Shown one piece after another: positions 26,201 to 44,223 of a DNA stretch of 64,000 bases. Numbering within the stretch: position 1 is the stretch's first letter; every line of letters begins with the position of its first letter. The position numbers and the translations under genes were made by a program. The stretch is from the NCBI GenBank assembly GCA_947568835.1, contig OX387609.1, positions 500,001-564,000 on the forward strand, in the 5' to 3' direction. Below the pieces are notes generated by a model. It was not told where the DNA came from. It saw nothing but the letters and a program-made list of their open reading frames with translations, and did not search any database. Source of the stretch: Protonemura montana (lineage: Eukaryota > Arthropoda > Insecta > Plecoptera > Nemouridae).

Positions 26201-26366
26201 TTCCAGAGACCAGCACGGATTCTCGAGTCCTGATGGCACAGCGTGTCTGACAATTCACCCGGACTTGAGAGCGCTTGGTGAACTGTTCTGCGCCAACGTT
26301 CTCTCTGCGCAGGCACTCAGCCCTAAGCCATTCACAATCGAGAAATTGCCGATTGCACGTTCTTAA
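20208..26366 (+). CDS. Helitron Rep-helicase with C-terminal papain-like protease-type domain
   Basis: Uninterrupted 2052-codon protein of rolling-circle transposition. Order: basic N-terminus; Arg/Glu/Ala coiled coil with near-repeats RLQRLAQK...RRRLSDATEQQ (about 160-370); Cys/His cluster (CGNLDQECRICRALHF, CC, about 405-440); Helitron-like N region (about 640-840); HUH nuclease with HAH at 859-861; two-tyrosine motif YLCKY with Tyr994 and Tyr998; Pif1-type SF1 helicase with Walker A GPGGSGKT (1343-1350), DE (1423-1424), GGDFRQCLP (about 1458), NKAQGQS (about 1712) and YVALSRARS (about 1738). The last 200 residues hold Gln1849, Cys1861 (GRQC) and Asp1996-Ser-His1998, the catalytic order of C76-type cysteine proteases; an OTU-type Cys motif is not seen. 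The ATG directly follows a CTTTCTTCCCACAG acceptor-like tract, suggesting a 5' UTR intron. Intact frame and distinct codon use suggest recent arrival. Confidence 0.93.
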   Translation: MPPKKRANLTRRKITKNAKTSAESIAAKERTAAERARLKRAAERADQEPTAAPPTPTLDEQPPVLPDGHVAVAVLGDNPVSVVSHDALPEQANPAAVVAVGHQRKRMPSCQLLSFLEDVPVGLPSLDVSEQANVDQILGNEVGQHQADCQRPQRRAIISEQARLQREHETAEERGARLTKMAENARQRREAEMEAQRTERLAQVAESKRRRLNEATEERRIQLLAEKAESERLRSAKNTDEQRLQRLAQKAEAKRRRLSDATEQQRLQRLAQKTEAERRRLSDATEQQRLQRLAQKTDHMRAQREHETTAEHVSRLVAARERSQQRRRAKTRDRFAAAEVEVCQRAEEEATQRAQEAEQEQSQRVEVEAIDVVEEPIEPDLAPVNLHPLHMEAARQDVTDVALFHCGNLDQECRICRALHFKGERPSDKIYKLCCHAGNVMLEPLLPYPDLMLALLTGDHCGSKNFRKNIRSYNSSLSFASVGAKTDIPQGRGTYCFRVHGNIQHRIGHMGQAVQKPLYSHLYFLDAEQAKTHRMDRRENADLMPDLLNELDSLVRDINPFAQGLKTLGQVEAEDRVRAAAEGRPEVRAELRFVDDRRRLYENPTAHEVAVVYQSVDGGMPPLGRDIRIHTHSGFFEQLSVLSPNTDPLSYVLLFPRGEPGWQRDMPHTRQSAHSVVTLMEFYSHRLHERAGSFHPVLHAGKLTQQFMVDAYIKVEGNRLEFVIRNQKTLRAELYRGLMDHIEHRAEQQGCNVGKMVILPSSFIGSPRHCQQLYQDAMSIVTKFGKPDLFLTMTCNPKWPEIQESLATFERAEDRPDLTARVFQLKLKELMADLTKRHVLGVPMAHFHVIEFQKRGLPHAHILVILRDEDKIRTPEEVDALICAELPDPVTEERLHKVIVSSMIHGPCGARNMRSVCMEDGKCKKKFPKSFTAQTVVNEGGFTVYRRRESGPTHTISGRVVDNRDVVPYNKYLSSKFDCHLNIEHCGSAKTVKYLCKYVYKGHDCARVQLRVSVPAEGEHEQRPARGAQHELVWDEVSHYIDSRYVSPQEAVWRIFGFEMHDKSHTIIRLAIHLEGEHTVTFRPGDEEAAAERGSTALTTLTAWFALNQTNSAARQFKYVDIPYHFRFEGKAWKPRKRGSGSIISRMYSVTPRQIERYHLRLLLLHVAGATSYEDVRTHQGTVYASFKEAAMARNLLMDDDEWQKCLEEAVAIQMPNELRQLFAVICAFCQPVDPLTLWQRFKDDFCEDFARDHDPIEAEQLALNAIQSVLALHRLTNAELGLPAPRVPVIVAVDEQFDQTAEREEAEENLVKLNDRQRVAFEAVMTAIDDPNAEQRCFYLDGPGGSGKTFLYNTLISALRARGERAVAVAWTGIAATLLKGGRTCHSRFRLPVPIVENSTSGVKPNSAEGASLRAAKVIILDEGPMAPLLALNVIERTLRDVTNDERPFGGKVIVIGGDFRQCLPVVRNGNRTTIVEQCIKRGALWSLFRTLELRSNMRANAGEVEFVEWLLRVGNGELLNDRHLPDDTIALPDQCVVDSVIDAVFGKSISAAEMAEMQDHAILCPKNVESLNINDTVLERLEGDAHEYCSADSVDVSEGEDGDALATDYPVEYLNSLTPSGMPPHKLRLKVHAIVMLMRNVNVRAGLCNGTRLSVVALHEHVIDCRIIGGRCAGDRTFLCRVNLTPSDIGMPFTMTRRQFPIRLAFAMTINKAQGQSLRRVGVHLEKPVFGHGQLYVALSRARSLDSVFLAVTGNEAQGMLIASSKTTFTKNIVYKEVLEIHAPEQLAADPPSHSVRRSDDHKADQEAVEQSLSQLAVSDAGELIEPMDTSDCGAPHTCIVRASFHQGDARSVNAGRQCTAVAACAVAMAHSRCPSTWHTDTLDSILEAGDSLYTLSAHNLPFGEEFLAVNDLHDSFSVMGLKFCIASDPVVENAKHGLIRPQNIPVQPSQDAWPDLLTGLTEFLASSACGILTSADVSVALGRADDGTYWMFDSHSRDQHGFSSPDGTACLTIHPDLRALGELFCANVLSAQALSPKPFTIEKLPIARS

Positions 26367-26530
26367 CTGACACTCGCTCATGAAGTCACTGAACAATTAC
26401 ACCCCGGATAATACTGCCGCACTGGAAACTTGGCTTGGCCAAATGATTTCTCTCGGACGAACGCAAAACCCAATAGTTAGCTACTGTGCTAGCAACGCGT
26501 ATTCGAAAGATTTCCAGCAGTTAAAGAATT

Positions 26531-26974
26531 AATTACCTTCTGGTCATAAATGGTCTTCTTAATCCAAGTGATTTATTCACTGCGTGAAAACTTACCAAAT
26601 ATGAGAGCTACACATTTCTTGAGAAATATTTTCTCAGATAATATATCAAGGACACCGTCTCTGTTAATAAAACGGTCGAAAATAATGTGTCATCACTAAG
26701 GTTGACCAACAATGTCACCTAACTAAAAAATGACTGTGCAAATGCTTTAAAAAACCATAAATATGATAAATATTACCTAAGCTGAAAGTTACTTGGAAAT
26801 GTTAAATTTCCAATGATATTCCAAACTCGGAGATTGTATTGAAAGATATTCCACTGACATTGTTAATGCAGCCGATGATATATTCCGAACATAATCCGCT
26901 TGCATTACCGGAGAATAAATTGAACATGTCTTATCAGAGAGATATACAATGGACAGACATTCAATTACAGAGTA
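26531..26974. other. AT-rich sequence 3' of the Helitron ORF
   Basis: May include the non-coding Helitron 3' end. No gene recognised. Confidence 0.4.
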
Positions 26975-27750
26975 ATGCTGAGCTGGTGACTATGCTTATT
27001 TAATTGACCTATGGGTGTACGCGATTCCTAACAGAGTACTCTGTCCACTTGGATTATTCGAGTGAGTTCGCACGGGCGAGCGACAGACTACTGCTGTACT
27101 ATTACTGGTCCTTTGGTTAAAATTTGACCGCCAGAGTGCTTTGGTCCTTTGGTTAAACGTCAACAGCCAAAGTGCTTTGGTCCTTTGGTTAAACGTCGAC
27201 AGCTGGAGTGCGTCAACAGCCAGAGTGCTTTGGTCCTTTGGTTAAACGTTGACAGCCAGAGTGCTTTGGTCGATCAACATACATAGTAACAAAAAAAAAA
27301 AAAAAAACAACGACATCACATCAAAGAACGATCAACAACATCATACTGCGAAGCTGGTGACTATGCTTATTTAATTGACCTATGGATGTACGCGATTCCC
27401 ACCAGAGTACTACTGTCCACTTGGATTATCCGAGTGAGTTCGCACGGGCGAGCGACAGACTACTGCTGTACTGGACACTTGGTTGCTTGGGTGCCTCCTC
27501 ATGGACGTCCGCGATTCCCAACAGAGTACTCCTGTCCACTTGGCTTAACCAAGTGAGTTCGTGCGTGCGAGCGACAGACTACTGCTGTACTATACTGGTC
27601 CTTCGGTTAAAGTTGACCACCAGAGTGCTTTGGTCCTTTGGTTAAACGTCGACAGCCAGAGTGCTTTGGTCCTTTGGTTAAACATTGACCACCAGAGTGC
27701 TTTGGTCCTTTGGTTAAACGTCGACAGCCAGAGTGCTTTGGTCACTCAAA
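26975..27750. repeat. Nested repeats: about 125-bp blocks and 36-bp units
   Basis: A block with GCTGGTGACTATGCTTATTT, ACGCGATTCC, GAGTGAGTTCG and GCGACAGACTACTGCTGTACT occurs at 26975-27105 and 27351-27470, with a partial copy at 27500-27595. The blocks are separated by short runs of the 36-bp unit (TGCTTTGGTCCTTTGGTTAAA) and by an A-run at 27291-27307. Confidence 0.9.
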
Positions 27751-28038
27751 CAACACTAGGTTGTTTGAGTGCCTCTTCATCGACGAACACGATGCCCAAC
27801 AGAATACTGTTGTACATATGGCTTATCAAAGAGATTACTAACGGACGAAAGATCGCCAAACAGAGCTGGATATATCACAATTGATAATACAATTCTAATC
27901 GTGTTTTGGTAATTGAGCTTATATCATATTTTATCACATGGTTCTATTTGCATAGAGGCGGCAATATTTTTGGATGGCTGTCATAGCTGTGAGCGGGGCG
28001 GTGCTCACAGTTTTGCACAATAAGATAAAATGTATCTT

Positions 28039-28840
28039 TTGACAGCCAGAGTGCTTTGTGCCTTTGGTTAAATGTTGACAGCCAGAGTGCTTTGGTCCTT
28101 TGGTTAAAAGTTGACAGCCAGAGTGCTTTGGTCCTTTGGTTAAACGTTGACAGCCAGAGTGCTTTGGTCCTTTGGTTAAATGTTGACAGCCAGAGTGCTT
28201 TGGTCCTTTGGTTAAATGTTGACCGCCAGAGTGCTTTGGTCCTTTGGTTAAATGTTGACAGCCAGAGTGCTTTGGTCCTTTGGTTAAATGTTGACAGCCA
28301 GGGTGCTTTGGTCCTTTGGTTAAATGTTGACAGCCAGAGTGCTTTGGTCCTTTGGTTAAATATTGACAGCCAGAGTGCTTTGGTCCTTTGGTTAAAAGTT
28401 GACAGCCAGAGTGCTTTGGTCCTTTGGTTAAACGTTGACAGCCAGGGTGCTTTGGTCCTTTGGTTAAAAGTTGACAGCCAGAGTGCTTTGGTCCTTTGGT
28501 TAAACGTTGACAGCCAGGGTGCTTTGGTCCTTTGGTTAAAAGTTGACAGCCAGAGTGCTTTGGTCCGTTGGTTAAAAGTTGACAGCCAGAGTGCTTTGGT
28601 CCTTTGGTTAAAAGTTGACAGCCAGAGTGCTTTGGTTCTTTGGTTAAACGTTGACAGCCAGGGTGCTTTGGTCTTTTGGTTAAAAGTTGACAGCCAGAGT
28701 GCTTTGGTCCTTTGGTTAAAAGTTGACAGCCAGAGTGCTTTGGTCCTTTGGTTAAAAGTTGACAGCCAGAGCGCTTTGGTCCTTTGGTTAAATGTTGACA
28801 GCCGGAGTGCTTTGGTACTTTGGTTAAACGTTGACAGCCA
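28039..28840. repeat. 36-bp tandem array, about 22 copies
   Basis: The unit is GACAGCCAGAGTGCTTTGGT plus CCTTTGGTTAAANGTT. Because 36 is a multiple of three, both strands stay open (302 codons minus, 269 codons plus) with 12-residue repeats. The units differ in the variable position (AAACG, AAAAG, AAATG) and in GAGTG/GGGTG, with stretches of alternating pairs. Coding is unlikely. Confidence 0.95.
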
Positions 28841-30037
28841 TAATAAATTCAATAATTATATTTAAATAAAAGTTCAATAAAAATTCAATAAAAATTAAAA
28901 AAAATAAAAAAAATTATAAAAAAATTATAAAAAAATTATAAAAAATTGGGATTTGTTTGAGATTTTTTTTCTTTATTCATTATTCTATTTTTATCACTTG
29001 ATCAACGACTTTTTTTTAGTTCCAACGAGATACCACTTTTATGATGGCAACGGTTAGAAGATCCTGTTGAATTCATCTGGACACTTTTCATTTCCCCAAG
29101 AATGGTGCCTCTCTGTTGCTGTCTTTTTTGTTTTTGTTTTAGCCCCTGTCAATTTCCTGAGAAGGAACTTCTGCATAGCACTGATGCGGCGATTACTTTC
29201 AATTACAAATGAAAACGAAACCTTCGGTTTAATGGTGAGCATTAAGTTTTTCAACGAGTAATAGTGAAGCAGTAGTAGTAATAGTAACGAGTAATAGTAA
29301 AAGTATAGTGAATAGTTTGTAGTTCACCTACCAATCCTTGATTAACAAACTCCATTGCAGTCAACTAAAATGTTATTGTGGCCTTTCAAGTAGAAATTTT
29401 CCTTAGAAGGGGCCCGCCTTTCATTGGGATTTAGGGTTGTAAGAAAATTTGACTGATCAAAAACCTTTTGGAGGCTGTTTTTTATGCAGACGATAATTTC
29501 TAAATCTTATAAAAGGTTTGGTTTTTCTAACCGTGCACTTTAAAAAATCACAACTTCTTCTTTCCTTCAGGCCCAGACTCCAGTGGCGCTGTTCGCTGCA
29601 ACATAGCTCTGCATTGATTGTTGCTTTCGAAAGGTCAAAGTTTAAAACGCAAATCCTAAACTTTTGAATAATTATCATATTTGTCAAAAAGATCATGATG
29701 TTCGCAATTACAAATTACATTTCTGTACATTTTGAAACATGTTTATGTTATCTCAAATAAAACGCACCGTCAATGTAAACAAAATAATGAATATAATTAT
29801 TTGTAATGAGTGATTTCTGTCCAAAAAGCACATCAAATATTGTGTCCCTTAGCCATGCAACTCATCAACGTTTAAGGTACTGGCGTAGAGGCAAAAGGCT
29901 TCTTCAACGAGTCTTTAGGGAATAAAATATGATTTTCTTAGCATTTTCATAGTACTCTTGGTTGTGGGCCTATAATTGGCTTTCAAAGAGCATCTGGCAA
30001 AACTCGGAAAAATTTGTAAACATAATTTAGCTCGAGA
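28841..30037. other. A/T-rich spacer, no gene recognised
   Basis: Starts with an A-rich run (28860-28945) of AATAAAA and ATTATAAAAAA units. The remainder has short frames without domains. Confidence 0.45.
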
Positions 30038-30105
30038 AAATTTTCAACCAAAATGCCCACTCCCTCAACATCAACAGGTGCCGTTAGGCATCGGGTACTG
30101 CTAGT
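30038..30105 (-). mobile_element. Transposon terminus matching 5652-5715
   Basis: The reverse complement starts GCAGTACCCG and continues through CCTAACGGC, TTGAGGGAGTGG and GCATTTTGGTT, as at 5652. The outer end coincides with the left junction of the distal SERCA duplication at 30106. Confidence 0.6.
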
Positions 30106-30375
30106 GTTTTTATTAAATTAGCAATCCACTGTCTTATTTTGTAAACAACAATGTCAGACAAGTGAAACAAATTGAACAATACATTATTAGTTTGTAGGTT
30201 TATGTACACTCTTGTCCTTGTCTAAATAATTCATTGATTTAACTCCTGATGTCAGTCAAATATTACATACTTTTGGTAGACAAAAGGAGATTGAAAGCAA
30301 CAATTCATGAAATCTGGTTGAGAAATGTCTGCTAGGCAAACCAACAGCACGCCACGAGGCCAAGCCAGTACTTAC

Positions 30376-30546
30376 GACTTTGCGGCAATTGTCCACTGAA
30401 AACTTCGGCGTTTCCACCGGGAACCGAGGGGTCTGGACCAGGACCAGGATCAGGATCAGGGGTTCTTTTGTCAGGAGCTTTGTTAGGGAAGACGCAGGAC
30501 TTTCTGTTGCCAGCCCACGCTAGCCTAATCTCTGTGTAGCTAATAT
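30376..30546 (-). CDS. Possible alternative SERCA C-terminal exon
   Basis: A 171-bp open stretch has a good acceptor (TTTATTCACACACTAG) and a consensus donor (GTAAGTA). It encodes a Pro/Asp/Gly-rich segment (PDPDPGPGPDPSVPGG). Its phase fits an alternative donor inside the last main exon (GACG|GTAAGAG, at 31058), so splicing there would replace the final membrane helix with this tail. Arthropod SERCA genes do make alternative C-termini, but this sequence is not one I recognise. It could be an exon of another gene or chance. Confidence 0.3.
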
Positions 30547-30975
30547 CTAGTGTGTGAATAAATAGAAAAGAGGTTAATGAATGCACATTTTGCCCGGCAA
30601 ATTACTAGTGGAAAGGTGAGTGAGTCTCCGCTTACGTTCCTGCACTAAGTTAAATAATAAATACTCGCTACTAACATATTTTGTTTGTGTGTAATGAATG
30701 TATACAAGTACGCTACTACGATTATCACCCAGTGGCGCCAACCCCCACGTTGCGGGAATCACTTTCGTGTAAAATTATTGTCAGGCGAGTAATATTGGGC
30801 CGAGGAATCCTCTGCCGGAACGTACTAACTGCTAAAAAAAGAACCGCTTCCTTTCTATATAAAAATAACACCTCGCATACAAAACAAAAGGCACTTCTCT
30901 AAGAATTTAAGTGAACTCCTAGAGTTTGTTGGGCTGGAGGTTAAGTAGGTGCTTGGTTGTGGGTATCCAGGGGGC

Positions 30976-40400
<9,425 letters not shown>

Positions 40401-40553
40401 CTGAAACAAAAGAAACAAGTGAATGAAGTACCAAGTGTAATAAGAGTTTGTTCTGCTAGGGACCCTAGATTCAGTGTCTAGAAGGGGAGGGGCGTTTAGA
40501 AGGCTTCGTTCAACACGCGAGCTCTTGGCGTGTACAGATATCAGTCTACTGTC

Positions 40554-40581
40554 TGACGTCACCAGCTACTGTCTGACGTCA
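40554..40581. promoter_or_regulatory. Two perfect CRE-like palindromes (TGACGTCA)
   Basis: TGACGTCA occurs at 40554-40561 and 40574-40581 inside a direct repeat CTACTGTCTGACGTCAC, about 150 bases upstream (minus strand) of the SERCA microexon. CREB/ATF proteins bind this motif. It might mark an enhancer or internal promoter; no TATA or initiator was identified. Confidence 0.35.
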
Positions 40582-41024
40582 CAGCGATCGAGTTCAGCGA
40601 CAACACCGTCATTCAACGTCGATGCACTCGGCGAGAGTCGGAAATAGCGGCGACTCAAGATCTTGCCTCGGTAAACCAGTTTCCGTTTGAAACAACGCAC
40701 AAACATCAACCGAAATAGAAGTTAAATAGAAGCCAAAGAGAAGCCAAAGAGAAGCCTCTATTAAATCTGACAGCAGACAAAAAGCCATCAAATCATAACG
40801 GCCATCAAGAATCAACAGATCGACGCAATGTAATGGAAGCCAGCGAACATCTCTTTAGTCAGAGACAATGGAAGGATTGTTAGATTGTTTACTCTAAGCT
40901 TAAAAACTCTAAAGATACAGAACCACAGCATCTTGTAAGATCAACCATTTCTAGCAGCACCAGCACCAGCCACGTGGAACAAAACCAAATATTGCTCGGG
41001 AAATATTAGTCAAAAGTCCCTCGT
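40582..41024. other. Probable SERCA first-intron sequence
   Basis: Unique sequence upstream of the microexon. I searched it for the usual SERCA N-terminus and found none. Confidence 0.35.
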
Positions 41025-42012
41025 TTGGCAAGGCATGGCATGGCATGGCAGGGCAAGGCAAGACATGGCATGGCATGGCATGGCATGGCATGGCAAGGCA
41101 AGGCATGGTATGGTATGGCATGGCATGGCATGGCATGGCAAGGCAAGGCATGGCATGACATGGCATGCCATGGCATGGCATGGCATGGCATGGCATGGCA
41201 TGGCATGGCATGGCAAGGCATGACATGGCATGGCATGGCAAGGCAAGGCATGACATGGCATGGCATGGCATGGCATGGCAAGGCAAGGCATGGCATGGCA
41301 AGGCATGGCATGGCATGGCATGGCAAGGCATGGCATGGCATGGCATGGCAAGGCATGACATGGCATGGCATGGCATGGCATGGCAAGGCAAGGCATGGCA
41401 TGGCAAGGCATGGCATGGCATGGCATGGCATGGCATGGCAAGGCATGGCATGGTATGGCATGGCATGGCATGGCATGGCATGGCAAGGCAAGGCATGGCA
41501 TGACATGGCATGCCATGGCATGGCATGGCATGGCATGGCATGGCATGGCATGGCATGGCATGGCATGGCATGGCATGGCATGGCAAGGCATGACATGGCA
41601 TGGCATGGCAAGGCAAGGCATGACATGGCATGGCATGGCATGGCATGGCAAGGCAAGGCATGGCATGGCAAGGCATGGCATGGCATGGCATGGCAAGGCA
41701 TGGCATGGCATGGCATGGCAAGGCAAGGCATGGCATGGCAAGGCATGGCGAGGCAAGGCATGGCATGGCATGGCAAGGCATGTCATGGCATGGCAAGGCA
41801 TGGCATGGCATGGCAAGGCATGGCAAGGCATGGCAAGGCATGGCAAGGCATGGCAAGGCATGGCATGGCATGGCGAGGCAAGGCATGGCAAGGCATGGCA
41901 TGGCATGGCATGGCAAGACATGGCATGGCAAGGCAAGGCATGGCATGGCATGGCATGGCAAGGCAAGGCATGGCATGGCATGGCATGGCAAGGCATGGCA
42001 TGGCAAGGTATG
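41025..42012. repeat. Pentamer array (ATGGC/AAGGC)n
   Basis: Almost pure GGCAT and GGCAA with rare GACAT and GGTAT. Open frames of up to 351 codons on both strands (Met-Pro-Cys-His/Ala or Met-Ala-Trp-His-Gly strings) are by-products of the period. The rare word GACATGGCATGCCATGG at 41157 recurs at 41501, showing a 344-bp internal duplication. Confidence 0.97.
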
Positions 42013-42689
42013 GTATATCTAATGGTATGGTATGACATGGTTCGTTATGGCATGTTATGGCATAGCAGGAAGCCTTGGTGTTGCGATAGCAAGATAAAGT
42101 ATGATTGGAGTTTTAAATCACGTAGAACAAATACAAGGTGGATTAGCGCCAAGTCTTATCAATATTCCTGGCACACAGCGCCGACATTAGTAACATCCCT
42201 CTTTGCCCCCTCAACAAACCATGATGATATATTTCCACTTTGTATTGCATCTTGAAATATTGAAACCTACCTGTCAAGAGTCACTGCTGTAGGATGAGTT
42301 GAAGTTGACAGCTCAACTCTATGTCCTTCCAGACTTCACTGCAAGCTAGAATCAAACAAACACAAAGTCAGAAGATGGTTGCATTGGCCATGTGGCACTG
42401 GTCTATTGAGGTCTGTGAATGAGGGGATGATGAGGCTGCTTTTCAGACTCTGAGTAAAAGTACAGTGAATACAACAAAACTGGGAGCCGAGATAATCGCA
42501 GTGGTTATTTTTAGCACGCTATTTTTGCTATTTTTCCATAAAAGCGCAATGTTCTGAAAGTTTAGAACCAAAAAGTTATTTTATTTGAGCAGACATACTT
42601 CTAATTATAAGTAATACAATAGTTTTCTTGGATCTTGCATAGTATTTTCTTGTTTGACGCGTTTCGCTGACCAATAAATTCCGCTAAAT
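42013..42689. other. Unassigned sequence
   Basis: AT-rich. A possible donor (CTTGACAG|GTAGGTTT, minus strand, near 42272) could belong to an untranslated SERCA 5' exon, but no coding start is present. Confidence 0.3.
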
Positions 42690-43219
42690 TACTAAATTGG
42701 ACCGCCTGAAGCAATAATTTAATCTTACTTTCTCATTTTGCAAGCGATTCCAGCTCGATAAGAAGGGTTGTCCAAGTTATCTTCCATGTCCTCAAGCTGC
42801 CGCTTGCAGTTTCTTCAAATCTGCCTTGCCTTGCGCTCCTTGCTAATCTTTCGTAGACCAAAAACGAAACGTGTATTCACATCATACCAAAAAAGCTTAA
42901 CCAGCAGCTGCAATTACTCTTTTCTCTGATGAATCGAAGGCAAACTCAGCTTTACAACGTTCACAAAAAGTTTCAGTTTTGATGCAAGACTATTATGCAC
43001 AGCGGTCACTGTAGAGATGCAGGATTTGTCGTGGCACTCACGACAAGCAACGAAGCTCTGCAGAGCAACCGTCAAAAGTTCCATTTTGATAATTTCGTTA
43101 CCACTGTCTGGACTATTCTCACTGATTTCTGAATCTTCAAAGTGTCCTTCCAACTTTTGTCTTGACGAACTTAAAAAAGGCGTTATTGAGCGCCTGGTAC
43201 CAGGCGTATTTAACCCCAC
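42690..43219 (-). pseudogene. Mutator-like (MULE) transposase N-terminal remnant
   Basis: A minus-strand frame begins at ATG 43219 with a Ser/Glu-rich leader, then FVACRECHDK and NSLASKLKLF, the zinc-knuckle region of arthropod Mutator-like transposase-domain proteins. The expected C-x2-C follows only in another frame (CERC near 42965), so there is a frameshift. Further downstream, short pieces such as NTRFVFGLRKISKER also suit the family. It has several breaks and lacks the catalytic part. Confidence 0.55.
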
Positions 43220-44223
43220 TTTTGCTTCTTTTCCACTACAACATCTTGAGGCTTAAAAACTGATTTTATCTGAAAGCTTTGCTTCCGCTTCTTCGTTAAA
43301 CGTAAACAACAAGGCATTATCAAATATGGCACAAACAAAACCATATAAAACGATCGAAGTAAACTGAAGTATACCACCTCTGATACCACTCAAATCGGAA
43401 CCAACATTTAATCAACATCTGTTCAACAAGGACAGCCGGTACAGACGAATGTTGGCGCAACTATTTAAATTTTGATTCAGCCAAATTCAGCCTGATATTG
43501 AAAATGACAAAGCAGGATTGAAAAATAACAAAACATGGTTACCATATTCAGAAAATTAATGCCATGCACGATATGCTATTGCAAATCGATCGATATAAAA
43601 CAATCCTGTAATTGTAAGAATAATACTACATAACCGTAATTATATATTTGAAAAGCTAAAACATCAAATGGAAAAATAAAAAATTGAAAAAATTGTTTTT
43701 TGTACATTTCCTTGAGTCTGGGTCACCTGAAGAAGCTGTAAGAATCTGTGTTCCTTTCAACGGATCGAGATAACATGTCAACTGGTCGCTTGTTCAGCCG
43801 ACAGTTTTTTTTTTAAATTGACTAATTTTACTAAACTATCACAAAAGACTAGTAATTTAAACAAGTGTGACTTTTGTGATTTAGCTTTTAGATGAATACT
43901 TATTATGGATTACGTTAGAGGCGGTTATAGTTGATGCATGTTTTTACGAACTCATGCATTTGGCACAATTTATTGTAAAACTGATGAAGCCATCAAATGA
44001 ACAGTATCAATGAAAAGCGTAGCTAACAACTGTATATAATTCTGAAGCAAAAATTAGGGAGTAACTATCAAGTAAATGTGTATCACAATGTAATCCTCGT
44101 GATTACTCTCATTTCACAACCACCTCCATGCAATCATAGATTGCATCCTTGTTGAGCCTGTACACCGGCCAAATTCCTGAACACAATGGTTAGCTACCCT
44201 GAACTTCATTAGCATAGGAATCC
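43220..44223. other. Unassigned AT-rich sequence
   Basis: No gene, tRNA or array recognised. The MULE terminal repeat could lie here but was not identified. Confidence 0.4.

Larger units (their letters stand above)
19799..26530 (+). mobile_element. Helitron (autonomous-type), ends approximate
   Basis: A rolling-circle transposon carrying an intact Rep-helicase ORF. A plausible 5' terminus is TCTACTATACC at 19799, preceded by A, as expected for insertion between A and T with a TC start. The 3' terminus (hairpin plus CTRR) was not identified with certainty; a hairpin TGAGAA-ATATT-TTCTCA lies near 26620 without a clear CTRR after it. The coding part is far richer in GC than the AT-rich flanks. 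It lies between the two copies of the SERCA 3' end. Confidence 0.7.

Noticed and set aside
20153..26396. Many open frames on the other strand and in other frames of the Helitron ORF
   Set aside because: Shadows of a GC-rich 2052-codon gene with clear motifs in one frame.
26600..26640. Hairpin TGAGAA-ATATT-TTCTCA as the Helitron 3' end
   Set aside because: It is AT-rich and no CTRR follows within the usual 10-12 bases, so I did not use it to set the border.
27944..28865. 302- and 269-codon repeat proteins on opposite strands
   Set aside because: Period 36 is a multiple of three, so open frames are expected; no flanking gene structure.
41006..42038. Open frames of up to 351 codons on both strands (Met-Pro-Cys-His-Ala and Met-Ala-Trp-His-Gly strings)
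   Set aside because: They arise from a 5-bp repeat that lacks stops in several frames; no start context, domain or splice site.
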